64,000 nucleotides of DNA from Alistipes sp. (GTDB lineage Bacteria > Bacteroidota > Bacteroidia > Bacteroidales > Rikenellaceae): contig JAFTVW010000054.1 in NCBI GenBank assembly GCA_017465605.1, forward strand, positions 1 through 64,000, read 5' to 3'. Positions 9,062 through 18,372 of the stretch are shown one piece after another; position 1 is the first letter of the stretch, and every line of letters starts with the position of its first letter. The position numbers and the translations under genes were made by a program. The notes below the pieces were generated by a model, which searched no databases, was not told the origin of the DNA, and saw only the letters and a program-made list of their open reading frames with translations.

Positions 9062-10015
9062 TTGGACGTAAAACGTAAAATATTCTTCAGAGCAGATGCA
9101 AGTGCTACAATAGGTTATGGGCATTTTGTCCGAACCCTAGCACTTGCCGATATGCTCAAAGATGATTTCGATTGCACATTCTTTACACAAACTCCGACTG
9201 ATTATCAAATAGCAGAGGTTGACAAGGTGTGTAAATTGGTCGCTTTACCTGCTGATGATAGTAAGTTCGATGTATTCCTGGATTACCTTATTGGAGAAGA
9301 GATAGTTGTGCTTGATAACTATTTCTTTACGACTGATTATCAGCGGCAGATAAAGGCCAGGGGGTGTAAATTAGTATGTATTGATGATATTCACGATAAA
9401 CATTATGTTGCAGATATTGTAATAAATCACGCAATAGGAGACAAAAGTGTTTTTAGCGTAGAACCTTATACTCAATTATGTTTAGGCCTTGAATGGTCGT
9501 TACTCCGAAAGCCATTTCTGCAACCAATGAATTTTGATAATAAAGAGTCGGGTCATTGGTTTATAGCCTTTGGAGGTAGTGATTATCACAACTTGACACA
9601 AAAATATGTAGATCTAATTCAGTCTAATGACGCTGTAAAGAAAATATCGGTCGTAGTAGGCGATGCTTATAAATACAGAGATACATTAAAAGGATGCGAG
9701 AAAGTAAATATTTATAGCAATTTATCTGCTGCAGATATGGCCATATTGATGCAGAGATGTGAATATGCTATAGTGCCTTGTAGCAGTATCTGTATAGAGG
9801 CAATTTCGCAAAGGTGTAAAATTTTTGCAGGTTATTATGTGGATAATCAAGTGGAATTTTATTATAAATTGTTAGAGGATAACTACATTGAGCCTTTAGG
9901 AAATTTGGTTACAAATGATTTGAACTTTTTATCAATAAGTAAAACATATCAGGCGCCAAAAATTCAAGTACACAATATTGAAAATAATATACGAAATCTC
10001 TTTAGATCCTTGTAA
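9062..10015 (+). CDS. pseG: PseG: UDP-2,4-diacetamido-2,4,6-trideoxy-L-altropyranose hydrolase
   Basis: 317 residues with a GT-B-like fold pattern. The N-terminus FFRADASATIGYGHFVRTLALADML carries the GYGHxxR motif of PseG, and CIDDIHDKHYVADIVINH, AFGGSDYHNLTQ and a late PCSSICIEAISQRCK follow. It removes UDP from the PseH product to release the free 2,4-diacetamido sugar. The likely start is TTG at 9062, since no ATG lies between the previous stop at 9053 and the conserved N-terminus. Gene order fits the Pse pathway. Confidence 0.88.
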   Translation: MDVKRKIFFRADASATIGYGHFVRTLALADMLKDDFDCTFFTQTPTDYQIAEVDKVCKLVALPADDSKFDVFLDYLIGEEIVVLDNYFFTTDYQRQIKARGCKLVCIDDIHDKHYVADIVINHAIGDKSVFSVEPYTQLCLGLEWSLLRKPFLQPMNFDNKESGHWFIAFGGSDYHNLTQKYVDLIQSNDAVKKISVVVGDAYKYRDTLKGCEKVNIYSNLSAADMAILMQRCEYAIVPCSSICIEAISQRCKIFAGYYVDNQVEFYYKLLEDNYIEPLGNLVTNDLNFLSISKTYQAPKIQVHNIENNIRNLFRSL

Positions 10016-10102
10016 TTGCGTGTAGTATGCGATTCATTTTAGAGTATAGTTTGTATCTTATATTAATATATGTGATGTGTCTGTGTCAAGAAAGATAATT
10101 TT

Positions 10103-10708
10103 ATGATAAAGATAGATATACAGAAATTATATACTTCGGGGAGTTATAGTTTTAAGAATTATGTTACACTAACAGATAACGAAAAAGTTCAGATGTTATC
10201 TTGGCGTAATCATGAAGCTATACGCAAGCAAATGTATAATACACAACCTATAACATTAGATAGCCATTTAGAATTCATTGAAAGTTTGGAAAGCCGTACT
10301 GATCGTTATTATTGGATGGTTTGTGAAAATGGCAACCCTGTAGGCTCTATGAATATTGTAGATGTTGACCTGCAAAAAGACACAGCAGAACTTGGTTATT
10401 ATATGGCTCCAGAATTTTTAGGAGGGGGTGATGGTATATTTTTTATTTACAACATATTATCTTTTGTTTTTGATGAACTTGGTTTAAATGCATTATACGG
10501 AGCAACAAATTCTGATAATAAGACTGCTGCATATATTGACGAATACTACGGATTTGAAAAAATTGGGGAGAAGTCATTGTTTATTGATAACAAGTATGTT
10601 GATTTTGATGAATACTATTTGACGGCTGAATTGTTCAATAAAGACAGAGAGGAAAAGATTAAAATAGAGAATATAGTGAGTTTTTTTAAAGAGAAGAAAA
10701 ATAAGTAA
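10103..10708 (+). CDS. pseH: PseH-like GNAT N-acyltransferase
   Basis: 201 residues. Family traits of PseH-type GNAT proteins are MLSWRNHEAIRKQMYN near the start, YWMVCENGNPVGSMNIVDVD, and ELGYYMAPEFLGGGDG..LEYFIYN-like topology around the acyl-donor loop, ending in YYGFEKIGEKS. It should N-acylate the C4 amino group of the PseC product (normally acetyl-CoA). Because a carrier protein, ketoreductase and ketosynthase III follow directly, it might accept a longer acyl group; nothing in the sequence proves this. A C-terminal Lys-rich extension of about 25 residues is present. An 87-base AT-rich gap precedes it. Confidence 0.82.
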   Translation: MIKIDIQKLYTSGSYSFKNYVTLTDNEKVQMLSWRNHEAIRKQMYNTQPITLDSHLEFIESLESRTDRYYWMVCENGNPVGSMNIVDVDLQKDTAELGYYMAPEFLGGGDGIFFIYNILSFVFDELGLNALYGATNSDNKTAAYIDEYYGFEKIGEKSLFIDNKYVDFDEYYLTAELFNKDREEKIKIENIVSFFKEKKNK

Positions 10709-10731
10709 TTAACACATAAAATTTTATCGAT

Positions 10732-10959
10732 ATGGAATTAAATGAATTTGTAGCGAATCTTGCAGAACAGTTTGATGACACTGATGCATCTGTAATCACG
10801 AAGGATTGTCATTTTCGAGAATTGGAAGAGTATAGTTCTCTAGTTGGTATGAGTATTATCGCTATGGCGAAGACTCAGTATGGTAAATCAATTTCAGGAG
10901 CAGATATTAGATCTTGTACTACAGTAGAAGACCTGTTTAACCTTGTCAGTAATAAGTAA
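10732..10959 (+). CDS. Acyl carrier protein with non-canonical EYSSL site
   Basis: 75 residues, the normal size of a free-standing ACP, acidic and alpha-helical in character. The phosphopantetheine site appears as ELEEYSSLVGMSI, with S36 aligning to the Ser of the usual DSL motif while the preceding Asp is Ser. The tail TTVEDLFNLVSNK is typical of helix IV. It lies 23 bases after the PseH-like gene and 6 bases before a FabG-like reductase, so it looks like the carrier of a dedicated acyl-building module. The housekeeping AcpP would be elsewhere. The altered site may give selectivity for a specific transferase. Confidence 0.78.
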   Translation: MELNEFVANLAEQFDDTDASVITKDCHFRELEEYSSLVGMSIIAMAKTQYGKSISGADIRSCTTVEDLFNLVSNK

Positions 10960-10965
10960 CCTTAG

Positions 10966-11718
10966 ATGGTAGAACATTTTAATCCGTTTACCCTTGCGAG
11001 TAAGCAGATCCTTGTTACTGGTGCATCATCTGGCATAGGAAAAGCTATTGCAATTGCTTGCGCGATGATGGGTGCAACAGTTATTGTGACTGGCCGCAAT
11101 GAAGAACGTCTAGCTGAAACTTTGAGTCGGATGCCTATTGGTGATCACAGAGCGATTTCTGCCGATCTCACTAAGCCAGAAGATATTGACCGACTGGTTG
11201 AAAATATTCCAAAACTTGATGGATTTGTACAGTGTGCAGGAGTTGGTAGCCGTGTAGCTTGTAAAGATATTACACAAAAAGCTGTTGACTATACGATGAA
11301 TGCAAATTTTGAATCTCCAGTTCTTCTTCAGGCTGCCATCTTAAAAAATAAGAAGATTAATAAAGCTGCTTCTATTGTATACCTCTCGAGTATTGCAGCT
11401 TGGAGTCCCAGTATGGGTAATGCAATTTATAGCGCATCGAAAGGAGCTATTATATCTTATGCCCAATGCCTTGCACAAGAATTAGCCTCTCGTTTGATTC
11501 GAGTTAATTGTATCTGTCCCGCTATGGTATGGACTGATCTGGTTCTTCAGGATGGTGTAACTCGAGACGATTTGTTAGAAGACGAGAAACGCTATCCCCT
11601 CAAACGATATGGTACACCAGAGGATATTGCAAATCTTGCTATCTATATGTTAAGCGATGCAAGCTCTTGGATGACAGGTAGTAGCATTGAGATTTCGGGA
11701 GGAATAATTAAATTGTGA
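10966..11718 (+). CDS. FabG-like short-chain dehydrogenase (3-oxoacyl-ACP reductase type)
   Basis: 250-residue classical SDR: TGASSGIG at 18-25, an SSIAAW active-site serine segment, YSASK with Y155 and K159, and a C-terminal SSWMTGSSIEISGGIIKL typical of FabG. Between an ACP and a ketosynthase III, the most economical role is reduction of a beta-ketoacyl-ACP to a 3-hydroxyacyl-ACP. Specificity is inferred from context; FabG-like SDRs also reduce sugars. Six bases separate it from the ACP stop. Confidence 0.82.
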   Translation: MVEHFNPFTLASKQILVTGASSGIGKAIAIACAMMGATVIVTGRNEERLAETLSRMPIGDHRAISADLTKPEDIDRLVENIPKLDGFVQCAGVGSRVACKDITQKAVDYTMNANFESPVLLQAAILKNKKINKAASIVYLSSIAAWSPSMGNAIYSASKGAIISYAQCLAQELASRLIRVNCICPAMVWTDLVLQDGVTRDDLLEDEKRYPLKRYGTPEDIANLAIYMLSDASSWMTGSSIEISGGIIKL

Positions 11719-11750
11719 GAGTTTGATATTAAATCCAAAAAATAATAACT

Positions 11751-12749
11751 ATGGCATACATTAAGGGAATATCATATTATTTACCTGAACGGGTTGTGAC
11801 CAATGATGAGCTTTTGCTGGAGTTCCCGGAATGGAGCGTTGAGAAGGTTGCAACAAAGGTAGGTGTTAAGTCTCGTCATTTGGCGGCGGTGGATGAGACT
11901 GCTGGAGATATGGCAGAAAAGGCAGCTCGTAAATTGTTCGAGGAGTACAATATAGACCCAAAGTCAATAGACTTCTTAATGCTTTGTACACAAAGTCCTG
12001 ATTATTTTCTTCCATCAACTGCTTGTATACTTCAGAATCGTTTAGGAATTCCTACTTCTGCTGGCGCATTTGATTATAATCTTGGATGTAGTGGTTGTGT
12101 GTATGGTCTTGTGATGGCTAAGGGGTTGATTGAAAGCGGAATAGCTAAAAATGTATTGGTTCTTACGGCAGAAACATATCAGAAATATCTTCACCCATCA
12201 GACAAAAGTAATCGATCTATATTTGGAGATGGAGCTGCAGCCTGCTTAATTTCTACAGATGGTATAGCTGAAATCGGTAATTTCTCGTTAGGAACAGATG
12301 GTAGTGGAGCAGACCACCTCATTGTTAGAACAGGTGCCTCTCGTTGTAAACAAGCCACTGGAGATGTGTTTGAAGATATGGATGGACATCTACGCTTTGA
12401 TGATTATCTCTATATGAATGGCTCTGCGATATTTAATTTTACCCTCGATGCAGTTCCAGAAATGATAAAGGATATTTTAGCGAAGAATAAGTTAGAGAGC
12501 GGAGATATAGATTATTTTGTATTTCATCAGGCAAATAAGTTTATGCTCAATACTATCCGCAAGGTTTGCATGTTGCCTAAGGACAAATTCTATATAAATT
12601 TAGAGGAAACAGGAAATACAGTTTCGTCAACAGTAATGATTGCGCTTAAAGATTGTTTTGACAAGAATGTTATTCACCCTGGAATGAAGGTAATGATAAC
12701 AGGTTTTGGCGTTGGTTTGAGTTGGGGTGGTACTATTTTGACATTTTAA
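11751..12749 (+). CDS. 3-oxoacyl-ACP synthase III (FabH/KAS III family)
   Basis: 332 residues with the intact KAS III catalytic triad: C113 in YNLGCSGCVYGL, H259 in FHQANKFML and N289 in EETGNTVSST. FGDGAAA and the closing GFGVGLSWGGT are also as in FabH. It would condense an acyl-CoA starter with malonyl-ACP to give a beta-ketoacyl-ACP, for example acetoacetyl-ACP. Lying between PseH and PseI, it is unlikely to be the housekeeping FabH. With the adjacent ACP and reductase it could make a 3-hydroxybutanoyl-type group to decorate the nonulosonate; 3-hydroxybutanoyl N-acyl groups are known on pseudaminic acids in other bacteria. Confidence 0.87.
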   Translation: MAYIKGISYYLPERVVTNDELLLEFPEWSVEKVATKVGVKSRHLAAVDETAGDMAEKAARKLFEEYNIDPKSIDFLMLCTQSPDYFLPSTACILQNRLGIPTSAGAFDYNLGCSGCVYGLVMAKGLIESGIAKNVLVLTAETYQKYLHPSDKSNRSIFGDGAAACLISTDGIAEIGNFSLGTDGSGADHLIVRTGASRCKQATGDVFEDMDGHLRFDDYLYMNGSAIFNFTLDAVPEMIKDILAKNKLESGDIDYFVFHQANKFMLNTIRKVCMLPKDKFYINLEETGNTVSSTVMIALKDCFDKNVIHPGMKVMITGFGVGLSWGGTILTF

Positions 12750-12758
12750 CATTGACAG

Positions 12759-13766
12759 ATGACAAAAACATTTATTATAGCGGAAATATCTGCAAATCAT
12801 AATGGTAGTATCGATACTGCCAAAGAAACAATGTTGGCAGCTAAAAATGCTGGCGCAGATGCGATTAAGATTCAAACATACACAGCAGATACGATTACGT
12901 TGGATTGTAATAAGGACGACTTTCAGATTCACGGAGGTCTTTGGGATGGATACAATCTATATTCACTATATCAAGAGGCGTATACTCCATGGGAATGGCA
13001 TAAAGAGTTGTTTGATTATGCCAAAGAGATTGGTATTATTTTATTTTCTACACCATTTGATAATACGGCTGTTGATCTTTTGGAAGAATGTGGTAATCCT
13101 ATCTACAAGATCGCAAGTTTTGAGATAACAGATGTTAACCTTATTAGTTATGCTGCAAGCAAAGGAAAGCCAATGATTATCTCTACTGGTATTGCTACAG
13201 AGGATGATATAAAGGATGCTATTGATGCTTGTCATTCTGTAGGTAATCACGATATTACTTTCTTAAAGTGCACTTCTGCCTACCCTGCACCTCTTAATAA
13301 AGCAAACCTCTTGACTATTCCAGATATGAAAGAACGTTTTCGTGTAAAAGTAGGTGTGTCCGATCATTCCATGACTAACACTTTGCCAATTACGGCAGTT
13401 GCTTTGGGCGCCACAGTTGTGGAGAAGCATATCATCCTCGATCGCAATATGGGTGGCCCTGATTCGGCGTTCTCTATGCAACCTGAAGAGTTCGCAAGTA
13501 TGGTAAAGGCAATTCGTGAAGTTGAAGAGGTGTTAGGTGAAGTTTCTTATCCTACGGATCCTGCCAAGATTACAGGCCGTCAGTTCTCTCGCTCGCTCTA
13601 CATCGCCGAGGACATGAAGGCTGGGGATATTTTAACAGATCAGAACCTTCGTTCTGTACGCCCTGGTTATGGCCTAGCACCTAAACATCTGAAAGAGTGT
13701 CTGGGTAAGCGAGTGAAAAGAGATTTGGAGAAGGGAGATAGAATGAGTTTGGAGTTTGTTAAATAA
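12759..13766 (+). CDS. pseI: PseI: pseudaminic acid synthase
   Basis: 335 residues, NeuB family: IAEISANHNGSIDTAKETMLAAKNAGADAIKIQ at the N-terminus, STPFD, KIASFEI, GVSDHSM and EKHI form the TIM-barrel active-site motifs, and residues from about 280 are the SAF/antifreeze-like domain (ARSLY-like SRSLYIAEDMKAGDI). It condenses the PseG product with phosphoenolpyruvate. The phrase ISANHNG is typical of PseI. Its presence confirms that the locus makes a nonulosonic acid. Confidence 0.93.
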   Translation: MTKTFIIAEISANHNGSIDTAKETMLAAKNAGADAIKIQTYTADTITLDCNKDDFQIHGGLWDGYNLYSLYQEAYTPWEWHKELFDYAKEIGIILFSTPFDNTAVDLLEECGNPIYKIASFEITDVNLISYAASKGKPMIISTGIATEDDIKDAIDACHSVGNHDITFLKCTSAYPAPLNKANLLTIPDMKERFRVKVGVSDHSMTNTLPITAVALGATVVEKHIILDRNMGGPDSAFSMQPEEFASMVKAIREVEEVLGEVSYPTDPAKITGRQFSRSLYIAEDMKAGDILTDQNLRSVRPGYGLAPKHLKECLGKRVKRDLEKGDRMSLEFVK

Positions 13767-13785
13767 TGGGATATTAGTCAACTAT

Positions 13786-14667
13786 ATGAACAGAATTTTG
13801 TTTAATCTGAGCAGACTAAGACTTAGTCTTAAGTATCGTCTATCGCATTTTGATACAGAAGAAGAGAGATTGCAAGCTTATTTTTCTTTTCTTTTAGGAT
13901 ATGATGTTGATTTGAAGAATCCAAGGACATTCAATGAAAAGTTGTCATGGATGAAGTTGTATGATCACAATCCTTTATATCATACGCTTGTTGATAAGTA
14001 TGACGTGAAAGCATACGTGGCAGAGCTTATTGGACAAGAATATGTGGTTCCATGCTATGGCGTGTGGAATAGTTTTGATGATATTGATTTTTCAACACTT
14101 CCCGATCAATTTGTAATTAAAAGTACTCATTATGGAGCTCCTATTGTAGTAAAGGATAAGAGCACCTTTGATATTGAACGAGCAAGAGAGGTAGTTCTCC
14201 AGCAATCAAAAGAGAGTGGTTATATAAATAATTACGAGTGGGTATATAAAGATGTTCCAGCGAGAGTTATTATTGATAAATTTTTGAATGATCACACTGA
14301 TAATAAAGTGCTTCAGGATTACAAGTTTTGGTGTTTTAATGGTGAACCGAAGTATATGTACCTAACAGTTAAGGATGATGATATCTATGAGAATTTCTAC
14401 GATATGGATTTTACACCAGTTGATATCAATCATGGGTTTGCGAGAAGAAAACCAGAGTTTAAAAGACCTGAGAAATTTGAAGAAATGAAGCAACTTGCTA
14501 CTAAATTGTCAAAAGGTATACCATTTGTGCGAGTTGATTTCTTTTTTGTAGATGGCCAGATTTATTTTGGTGAGTATACATTTTATGATTGGGGGGGGAC
14601 TCACCCCTTTGCTAATTATAATCAAGATTTAATGATTGGTAACTTGTTGAATTTGCCCAAGAAATGA
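13786..14667 (+). CDS. TupA-like ATP-grasp protein of polysaccharide clusters
   Basis: 293 residues from the ATG at 13786; an earlier in-frame start at 13756 would overlap PseI. It matches the TupA-like ATP-grasp family common in capsule loci: NPRTFNEKLSWMKLYD, LVDKYDVKAYVAELIG, PDQFVIKSTHYGAPIVV, KDVPARVIIDKFL, DYKFWCFNGEPK, VRVDFFFVDGQIYFGEYTFYDWGGTHPF. Such proteins are often annotated as glycosyltransferases, but the fold suggests amide or peptide bond formation. Actual substrate unknown. Its stop overlaps the Wzx start (ATGA). Confidence 0.8.
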   Translation: MNRILFNLSRLRLSLKYRLSHFDTEEERLQAYFSFLLGYDVDLKNPRTFNEKLSWMKLYDHNPLYHTLVDKYDVKAYVAELIGQEYVVPCYGVWNSFDDIDFSTLPDQFVIKSTHYGAPIVVKDKSTFDIERAREVVLQQSKESGYINNYEWVYKDVPARVIIDKFLNDHTDNKVLQDYKFWCFNGEPKYMYLTVKDDDIYENFYDMDFTPVDINHGFARRKPEFKRPEKFEEMKQLATKLSKGIPFVRVDFFFVDGQIYFGEYTFYDWGGTHPFANYNQDLMIGNLLNLPKK

Positions 14668-15923
14668 AATTATCAAATATAAAAACAGGTTTCGCTAAAT
14701 ATAAATTAATAATTGAGAATTTTTCATACATAACCTTATTACAGATATTTGTTGTTATATCACCACTAATTACCTATCCTTATTTGATAGATGTGATAGG
14801 TCAAGAATTATATGGATGGGTAATTACAGCAAATGTGTTGTGTAGCTATGTGATAATTGTAGTCAATTTTGGAACAGATGGGGTATGCGCAAAGTATGTG
14901 TCAGTTAATAGAAATGATATTCCAAAACTTTCTAATATTGTATCATCTGTATTGGCTGGTCGATTTCTACTATGGATTGTGAGTCTTATGTTGTATATGG
15001 CCGTAGTATTACTGATCCCATCATATCGTGCACATGCTTTAGTCTTCTTTTTTACATTTGGCCAATCTTTCGATGTCTTGCTTTTCCCCCAGTATTTCTT
15101 TCAGGGGATGGAGCGAATGAAAATATCATCTCTCCTCAATATTGGGGTAAAATTGTTTTTTATTCTACTAATATTTGTTGTGGTTAAGGAACCGGCTGAT
15201 TACTTGTTAGTACCATTGTGCTATACTATAGGCTTTTTAATTGCGGGATGTATTTCTCTTACTATTCTTAGGCGCGAATTTAAGATAAAATTCGTAATTC
15301 CTCATTGGAATGATATTTTGCGGTATTTTAGGGAGTCCAGTTCTTTGTTTGCAACTGATATAGTATGTACTATCAAGGATAAGTTTAATTATTTATTATT
15401 AGGTCAAATTAATATGGGTTCTGTTGTTGTGTACGATTTAGGAGCTAAATTGACAGCTCTATTGGCTAGACCGGGAACCATAATAGCAACAGTCTTATTC
15501 CCCAAATTTGCCCAAACGAGAAATGTAAAATGGTTTAAGATTGTGCTGCTTTCAGAAATAGCTATAGTCCTATTTCTTGTTCTGCTTGTCAATATTTTTC
15601 TTGAGCAAATTGTTGTATACATGATAGGGGAACCTGTTGATATTGTAGCATTAAGATTATTTACCGTAGCACCGATTTTCTTGGCTGCGAGTTCTTTTAT
15701 TTCAACCAATTTTTATATAGCATTTGGATATAACCGATATACATTCTATAGCATTTTGGTGACAACCGCAGGATATCTTACTCTTCTATTATTTTTTTAT
15801 GTAAGAAATGATTTAAATAATATCTATTCTTTTGTTATTGTCACCGTTTTTACTTATTTCATAGAGTTAGTTTATCGATTGCTAACCTGTAGAAAGTTGC
15901 TAAAAAAAAATCATAACGTATGA
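14664..15923 (+). CDS. wzx: Wzx-type oligosaccharide flippase
   Basis: 419-residue integral membrane protein with about 12 to 14 hydrophobic segments, beginning with FSYITLLQIFVVISPLITYPYLIDVIG, a common start of MATE-like polysaccharide flippases. It would move the undecaprenyl-linked repeat unit across the inner membrane. The coding sequence is very AT-rich, as is usual for Wzx. It overlaps both neighbours by 4 bases (ATGA), so Wzx and Wzy are translationally coupled. Confidence 0.88.
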   Translation: MKLSNIKTGFAKYKLIIENFSYITLLQIFVVISPLITYPYLIDVIGQELYGWVITANVLCSYVIIVVNFGTDGVCAKYVSVNRNDIPKLSNIVSSVLAGRFLLWIVSLMLYMAVVLLIPSYRAHALVFFFTFGQSFDVLLFPQYFFQGMERMKISSLLNIGVKLFFILLIFVVVKEPADYLLVPLCYTIGFLIAGCISLTILRREFKIKFVIPHWNDILRYFRESSSLFATDIVCTIKDKFNYLLLGQINMGSVVVYDLGAKLTALLARPGTIIATVLFPKFAQTRNVKWFKIVLLSEIAIVLFLVLLVNIFLEQIVVYMIGEPVDIVALRLFTVAPIFLAASSFISTNFYIAFGYNRYTFYSILVTTAGYLTLLLFFYVRNDLNNIYSFVIVTVFTYFIELVYRLLTCRKLLKKNHNV

Positions 15924-17110
15924 AAATATTTAGAATAATATATCCTACTGTTATATTTGCAACTCTTGTGTTCTTTATGATTCACATTAGCGAAATTGTA
16001 ACTTTTGGATTATGTTTTTTAAATATTTTATTTTCCTTAATGAATTTGTTGAGAATCAAAAGAAAGGATATGCCATATTTTAAATGGTTATTTGTTTTTT
16101 TGTTATTTTGTAGCATATCATACTTGTGGGCTTTTAGCCCCCATTTAGTTTTATGGGTGATAATAAAGCAACAGATTCCAATTTATGCATTGTGTTTAGG
16201 AATTATTGTATTCGTATACAATAGGGATGATTTTGATAAAGTATTGAGAAGTTATTACTATGCTGCATTAATCCTATTATTATTCGTATTGATAAATGTT
16301 GACATTGCTAACATCGGATCTAGTAGATTGGCAGATGATGGCGAGGGTGATTTATGGAACCCAAATTACATTGGGTTATATATGGCATTAGCTTGTTATG
16401 CGGGTTATTTTGGAATCGTAAAAAGTCAAGTGTGTAGCAAATTATTCAAATTGGCCTTTTGGATTATTACATTGGTAATGATAAGTTTAATAATGTTGTC
16501 TGGCTCACGTGGTGCACTTTTGGCTATGATTGTTCCATTATGTTTCAAACAATTGTATGGGAATACTAATATTATCAAGACAGGTATTGTAATTACTTTA
16601 ATATGTGCTGTGGTTTATCTTTTAGTAATGAAGGTTCCTGTTTTATATGAAATTATTGGTGTCAGAATAGAAGAATTATTCAATATATTTTCTGGCTCTG
16701 ATGACGGGTCGGGTGATGATTCGCGATTGATTTTGATATTATCGGGTTTGATTTGGTTTCAGGATTCTCCAATCTTAGGTGTCGGGATCAATAATTTCAG
16801 AGTCCTTTCTGGAAAATATCTTCCTTATTCGAAAGAGTTTTATGCACATAATAACTATGTCGAGCTATTGGTAGATGTAGGATTGGTAGGTTTTTTGATT
16901 TATTATTCTATATATTTTTTTCTTATTAGGAAGCATAAAAGGATGAATTCTAAATATAAGGCTTGGTTTATGGGATTCATCGTTTTCTCACTTATAGCCG
17001 ATTTTACCAATGTTTCTTATTATGAGTTTTCATTACAGTTACTTATATGTCTATTATTTTGTAGTTTAAAAGTGGATAATTTTAAAAACAGGAAAGAAAT
17101 ATGCATGTAA
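15920..17110 (+). CDS. wzy: Wzy-type O-antigen/capsule polymerase
   Basis: 396 residues with around 10 membrane helices and a large soluble loop between about residues 230 and 290 containing SGSDDGSGDDSRLILILSGLIWFQDSPILGVGINNF, the pattern seen in the O-antigen ligase/polymerase (Wzy_C-like) family. Hydrophobic, AT-rich, poorly conserved and adjacent to Wzx, as expected for a polymerase that joins repeat units in the periplasm. WaaL-type ligase activity cannot be excluded by sequence, but location argues for Wzy. The last 10 bases overlap the following glycosyltransferase. Confidence 0.82.
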   Translation: MKIFRIIYPTVIFATLVFFMIHISEIVTFGLCFLNILFSLMNLLRIKRKDMPYFKWLFVFLLFCSISYLWAFSPHLVLWVIIKQQIPIYALCLGIIVFVYNRDDFDKVLRSYYYAALILLLFVLINVDIANIGSSRLADDGEGDLWNPNYIGLYMALACYAGYFGIVKSQVCSKLFKLAFWIITLVMISLIMLSGSRGALLAMIVPLCFKQLYGNTNIIKTGIVITLICAVVYLLVMKVPVLYEIIGVRIEELFNIFSGSDDGSGDDSRLILILSGLIWFQDSPILGVGINNFRVLSGKYLPYSKEFYAHNNYVELLVDVGLVGFLIYYSIYFFLIRKHKRMNSKYKAWFMGFIVFSLIADFTNVSYYEFSLQLLICLLFCSLKVDNFKNRKEICM

Positions 17111-18372
17111 AAAAAGTTGACATCATTCTTTCAGGTTCAATTAATGCTATTATTGGGCCGGTAGGAACGTTTAAACGCATGCTTGGTGATCGCAAGTATT
17201 TTGAGAATAGAGGCTATGATATTAGCGTTTATACTAGTGAGTCTATTATTCATGGAGCCTATCGTGTTGCGCCTACTATAGAACATGTACAAGCTGATGC
17301 CGCAGAAACCACTTCGCTAGTTTGGAGAGTTAGACATGCTATTGGAACCTTTATTCGCAATAAGGCACGGACTAACAAATGGTTTGCCATTTTTATGATT
17401 GAGCGAAGCAAACGTAACGTAAGAAAACTGATAAAGTATTACGTTCAGCATGATCAAAATACAGATGTAGTGCAATGTCATTCGGACTTGGAAATGTATT
17501 ATTATTTAAAACTTCGCAATAATAGTCATGCTATTACTAACATGTTCCTTCATACAGATGGTTATCCTTTTAAAATGTTGCTGATGTATCATCCATGCCT
17601 AGAAGGCACAAAATATTTTAAGAAGTATGAAGAAAATTTTAACTGGACAGTTGCTAATGTTGATAATATTGAATTTATTGCAAAAATAGGTCAGGAAAAT
17701 TTTCTTAAACATTTTCCATGCAGGAATAAGGATAATACAGGCGTAATTCTAAATGGAATTAATGATTTGACGGATGAGCAAATCGGGGAAGTAGAGTTAT
17801 ATAAGTCCCAAACATATGATTTCAAATACCGATTGTGTTGTACCGGTACGATTAACAATCGTAAGGGACATCGTTTTATTATAGAAGCGCTCCATAGACT
17901 TCCTATCGAGCTTCTTAATCTAATCCATGTAGATTTCTTAGGTGAAGGTGCAGAACGACCTGTCTTGGAGAATCTAGTGAGAAAATATGGCATAACCAAC
18001 AATGTAACTTTTCATGGGGTTGTGGCTAATGTGGATGTATATAAATATCTTGCTCAAAATAACATCTATATATTAATGAGTAAAAACGAAGGTTTGCCAA
18101 TCTCTATTATTGAGGCAATGCGTGCTTCAATGATGGTTATTTCTACCAAAATATCCGGTATTCCAGAACTCGTGCGAGAGGGCTACAATGGTTTCCTAAT
18201 GAACCCCGACACAGATGAGTTGGTAGAGTGTCTAATGAAATTACCCGAGACTGATATTGAAGAGATGGGTAAGAATTCTAGGTTTCGTTTTGAGAATGAA
18301 TTTACATTTGCTCGTATGGAACGTGAATTTTGTGATATGTATGATAATTTTTATAGAAAACAACGACAATGA
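17101..18372 (+). CDS. GT4-family glycosyltransferase
   Basis: 423 residues, GT-B fold. The C-terminal half shows CCTGTINNRKGHRFIIEALHRL, HVDFLGEGAERPVLENLV, VTFHGVV and the nucleotide-sugar motif KNEGLPISIIEAMRAS followed by SGIPELVREGYNGFL, the hallmark of GT4. The N-terminal acceptor domain is less conserved. It probably adds one sugar of the repeat unit at the cytoplasmic membrane face. Donor unknown. The start overlaps wzy by 10 bases and the stop overlaps the next gene (ATGA). Confidence 0.87.
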   Translation: MHVKKVDIILSGSINAIIGPVGTFKRMLGDRKYFENRGYDISVYTSESIIHGAYRVAPTIEHVQADAAETTSLVWRVRHAIGTFIRNKARTNKWFAIFMIERSKRNVRKLIKYYVQHDQNTDVVQCHSDLEMYYYLKLRNNSHAITNMFLHTDGYPFKMLLMYHPCLEGTKYFKKYEENFNWTVANVDNIEFIAKIGQENFLKHFPCRNKDNTGVILNGINDLTDEQIGEVELYKSQTYDFKYRLCCTGTINNRKGHRFIIEALHRLPIELLNLIHVDFLGEGAERPVLENLVRKYGITNNVTFHGVVANVDVYKYLAQNNIYILMSKNEGLPISIIEAMRASMMVISTKISGIPELVREGYNGFLMNPDTDELVECLMKLPETDIEEMGKNSRFRFENEFTFARMEREFCDMYDNFYRKQRQ

